Part shown: positions 62,032 to 64,000 of the stretch, one piece after another
Numbering within the stretch: position 1 is the stretch's first letter
Layout: each line of letters starts with the position of its first letter
Origin: Variovorax sp. TBS-050B
GTDB taxonomy: Bacteria > Pseudomonadota > Gammaproteobacteria > Burkholderiales > Burkholderiaceae_C
Length of the DNA stretch: 64,000 nucleotides
Assembly (NCBI RefSeq): GCF_029893635.1
Contig: NZ_JARXYR010000002.1
Coordinates: 2,517,001 to 2,581,000 of the forward strand
Reading direction: 5' to 3'
The notes under the pieces: model-generated
Databases searched by the model: none
Seen by the model: only the letters and a program-made list of their open reading frames with translations
Told to the model about the DNA's origin: nothing
Position numbers and translations under genes: made by a program

Positions 62032-64000
62032 ATGCCGCACGCCATCAATCGAAGCCAGCGGCTGCCCCCGCTGCGCCAGGATCTCCGGCTCATCGAAGGC
62101 GGTGCGCACGGGTCCGCATCCGACGGCACCGCGCAGTGGCGCATTCACGATCCGCTCGCGCAGCGCTTCTACAGCGTCGGTTCCGACGTGGTGGACATGC
62201 TGGCGCACTGGGGCGAAGGCAGCGCCGGCGCGCTGCGCGCGGCCATGCTGCGCGAGCGCGGCCGCGCCGCGAGCGACGAGAAGATCGCCGCGCTCTGCGA
62301 GTTCCTGCAGCGCAACGAGCTGCTGCGTCCCGTGCCGCAGCAGACCTTCGCGCGCGTGCGCCGGCAGGTCGGGGCGGCCAGGCGTTCGCCAGGCAGCCGC
62401 GTGCTGCACGGCTATCTGTTCTTCAAGCTGCCGCTCGCGCGGCCCGATGCCTTTCTGCGCCGCACGCTGGCCTGGGTGCAGGTGTTCTTCGCGCCGGCGC
62501 TCTGGTGGACGGCCGCGTTGCTGGGGCTCGTCGGCCTCTATCTGGTGTCGCGGCAATGGGAGCGCTTCGTCGCCACCTTCCCCGACATGCTGTCGGCCGG
62601 CGGCATCGCCACCTTCGGCTTGAGCCTGGTGCTGGTCAAGGCGCTGCACGAGCTCGGCCACGGCTACGCGGCCGTGCACATGGGCGCGCGCGTGACCACC
62701 ATGGGCATGGCCTTCGTCGTGATGGCGCCCATTCTCTACACCGACACCACCGATGCCTGGCGCCTGCCGCACCGGCGCCAGCGCGTGCTGATCGACGCCG
62801 CGGGCATGCTGGTGGAGCTGCTGGTGGCCGTGGCCGCGACGCTGGCCTGGGTGTTCCTGCCCGACGGGCCGATGCGCCATGCGGCCTTCGCGCTGGCCAC
62901 CACCGGCTGGGTGCTCAGCCTGGCGGTGAACCTCAATCCGTTGATGCGCTTCGACGGCTACTACCTGTTCAGCGACCTGCTGGGGCAGCCCAATCTGCAG
63001 GAGCGCGCCTTCGCGATGGGGCGCTGGTGGCTGCGCGAGCTGCTGTTCGGCTTCGGCGACGCCGCACCCGAGCCCGCGCGCGGGCGCCGCCGGTTGCTGC
63101 TGGTCGGCTTCGCCTATGCCACCTGGCTCTACCGCTTCTTCCTGTTCCTCGGCATCGCGCTGCTGGTCTATCACTACTTCTTCAAGATGCTCGGTATCTT
63201 CCTGTTCGCGGTGGAGTTGGGCTGGTTCATCGCGCGGCCCGTCTGGCGCGAACTCCGGATCTGGGCCGTCCGGCGGCGCGAGGCGGGGCCGCGCGGGCGC
63301 ATCACCGCGCTGCTGCTGCTGGGCCTGCTGGTGGCGCTGCTGCTGCCCTTTCCCTACACGGTGCGCATTCCCGCCATGCTGACCGCGGCGCGAAAGGCGG
63401 CGGTCTTCTCGCCACGGGCGGGGCGCATCGAGGCCGTGCACGTGCGGCCGCGCGAGCAGGTCCGCGCGGGGCAGGTTTTGATCGACATGGCCGCACCGGA
63501 GATCGAGCAGCGGCTGCACAGCGCGCGCGCGAACCTGGCGCTGCTGCGGGAGCGCCTGGCGCGGCGGGGTGTGGACGAAAGCGACCTGTCGGCCAGCATG
63601 GTGCTCGCGCACGAACTCGGGCTCGAGCACGAGCGCATCGAAGGCCTGGAACGCGAGCGCGACCGCCTGCAGGTGCGCGCGCCAATGGACGGCGTCATCG
63701 CCGAGCTTGCGGAGGAACTCGGACCCGGGCACTGGATCGGCGAGGGCACGCAACTCGCGCTGATCGCCGCGCCGGGCGGCCTCTCGGCGCGCGGCTACGT
63801 CGCCGCCCACGACCTGCGGCGCATCGCCGAGGGCGACGAAGGCCGCTTCGTCGACGAGCTCCGCATGCAGCCCGCCCGCGCGCTGCGCCTCGAGCGCGTG
63901 GCCACGGCCGCCAGCGAGCACATGGACCACTGGCTGCTGGCGTCGACCCACGGCGGGCCGGTGGCCGCGCGCGCGCAGGGCGGCAGGACCGTGCCCGAGC
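62032..64000 (+). CDS. PqqD/RRE-like - M50 metallopeptidase - HlyD fusion protein (3' end outside window)
   Basis: The frame is open to the window end (656 codons seen). Residues ~15-100 (WRIHDPLAQRFYSVGSDVVD) recall PqqD-like peptide-recognition domains. Membrane helices follow around residues 150-345. The zinc site of site-2 proteases is HELGH (206-210) with the third ligand D308 in NPLMRFDGYY. From about 455 a HlyD-like part (SPRAGRIEAVHVRPREQVRAGQ) with coiled region follows. KEGG-type labels for this family are 'putative peptide zinc metalloprotease'. It forms one unit with the preceding three genes. Confidence 0.86.
   Translation, partial: MPHAINRSQRLPPLRQDLRLIEGGAHGSASDGTAQWRIHDPLAQRFYSVGSDVVDMLAHWGEGSAGALRAAMLRERGRAASDEKIAALCEFLQRNELLRPVPQQTFARVRRQVGAARRSPGSRVLHGYLFFKLPLARPDAFLRRTLAWVQVFFAPALWWTAALLGLVGLYLVSRQWERFVATFPDMLSAGGIATFGLSLVLVKALHELGHGYAAVHMGARVTTMGMAFVVMAPILYTDTTDAWRLPHRRQRVLIDAAGMLVELLVAVAATLAWVFLPDGPMRHAAFALATTGWVLSLAVNLNPLMRFDGYYLFSDLLGQPNLQERAFAMGRWWLRELLFGFGDAAPEPARGRRRLLLVGFAYATWLYRFFLFLGIALLVYHYFFKMLGIFLFAVELGWFIARPVWRELRIWAVRRREAGPRGRITALLLLGLLVALLLPFPYTVRIPAMLTAARKAAVFSPRAGRIEAVHVRPREQVRAGQVLIDMAAPEIEQRLHSARANLALLRERLARRGVDESDLSASMVLAHELGLEHERIEGLERERDRLQVRAPMDGVIAELAEELGPGHWIGEGTQLALIAAPGGLSARGYVAAHDLRRIAEGDEGRFVDELRMQPARALRLERVATAASEHMDHWLLASTHGGPVAARAQGGRTVPE

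Overview
The window is a high-GC stretch of bacterial chromosome. Gene content and order point to a beta-proteobacterium of the Burkholderiales, most likely Comamonadaceae and Variovorax-like. The pointers are the run mlaFEDACB - ABC-2 exporter - ibaG - murA - his - hisIE - HIT - tatABC, then petABC-sspA-sspB, short-form hisG, and CG-hairpin dispersed repeats between genes. This assignment is inference; no marker such as 16S rRNA is present.

Layout. 1-4.4 kb: the 3' part of a dGTPase gene, an MFS transporter, a DUF1415 protein, a methyltransferase and a RAYT-type Y1 transposase. 4.5-10.8 kb: glutamate synthase gltBD. 10.9-14.9 kb: the complete mla phospholipid-transport operon with mlaA inside it. 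15.0-17.1 kb: an ABC-2 exporter and the BolA protein ibaG. 17.1-30.1 kb: murA and the histidine operon hisGDCBHA...FIE, split between hisA and hisF by about 4.5 kb holding an ATPase, an ABC-type binding protein overlapping a dicarboxylate symporter (minus strand) and a mutarotase. 30.1-32.6 kb: a membrane protein, a HIT protein and tatABC. 32.6-37.7 kb: a DegS/DegQ-like protease, an MHS-family transporter, a Nif3-like protein, pdxA and mscL.

37.9-52.7 kb is an exopolysaccharide region. It holds a PAP2 phosphatase, a structured non-coding leader, wza, wzb, a frameshifted wzc, a priming sugar transferase, a pyruvyl transferase, a GT4 glycosyltransferase, a secreted PslG-like glycosidase and a flippase. 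Facing it on the minus strand is a yjbE-yjbF-yjbGH operon in which YjbG and YjbH are fused. Low-GC non-coding stretches with inverted repeats punctuate this region, a sign of acquired or rearranged DNA.

53.0-57.3 kb returns to core genes: the cytochrome bc1 complex petABC with a strong terminator, sspA and sspB. A tRNA-Thr(UGU) gene follows, then about 750 bp of AT-rich non-coding DNA. The window ends in an export cluster: a TolC lipoprotein, two HlyD-type adaptors, and a cut-off gene joining a PqqD/RRE-like segment, an M50 site-2-protease core (HELGH) and a HlyD adaptor. No transport ATPase is visible. This is the best candidate for a poorly described system.

Two other points stand out. Several genes have a TACAAT/GACAAT-type -10 hexamer ending only 5-7 nt before their start codon, which suggests leaderless transcripts. 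The wzc frameshift separates the Walker A half of the kinase from its Walker B and tyrosine tail.
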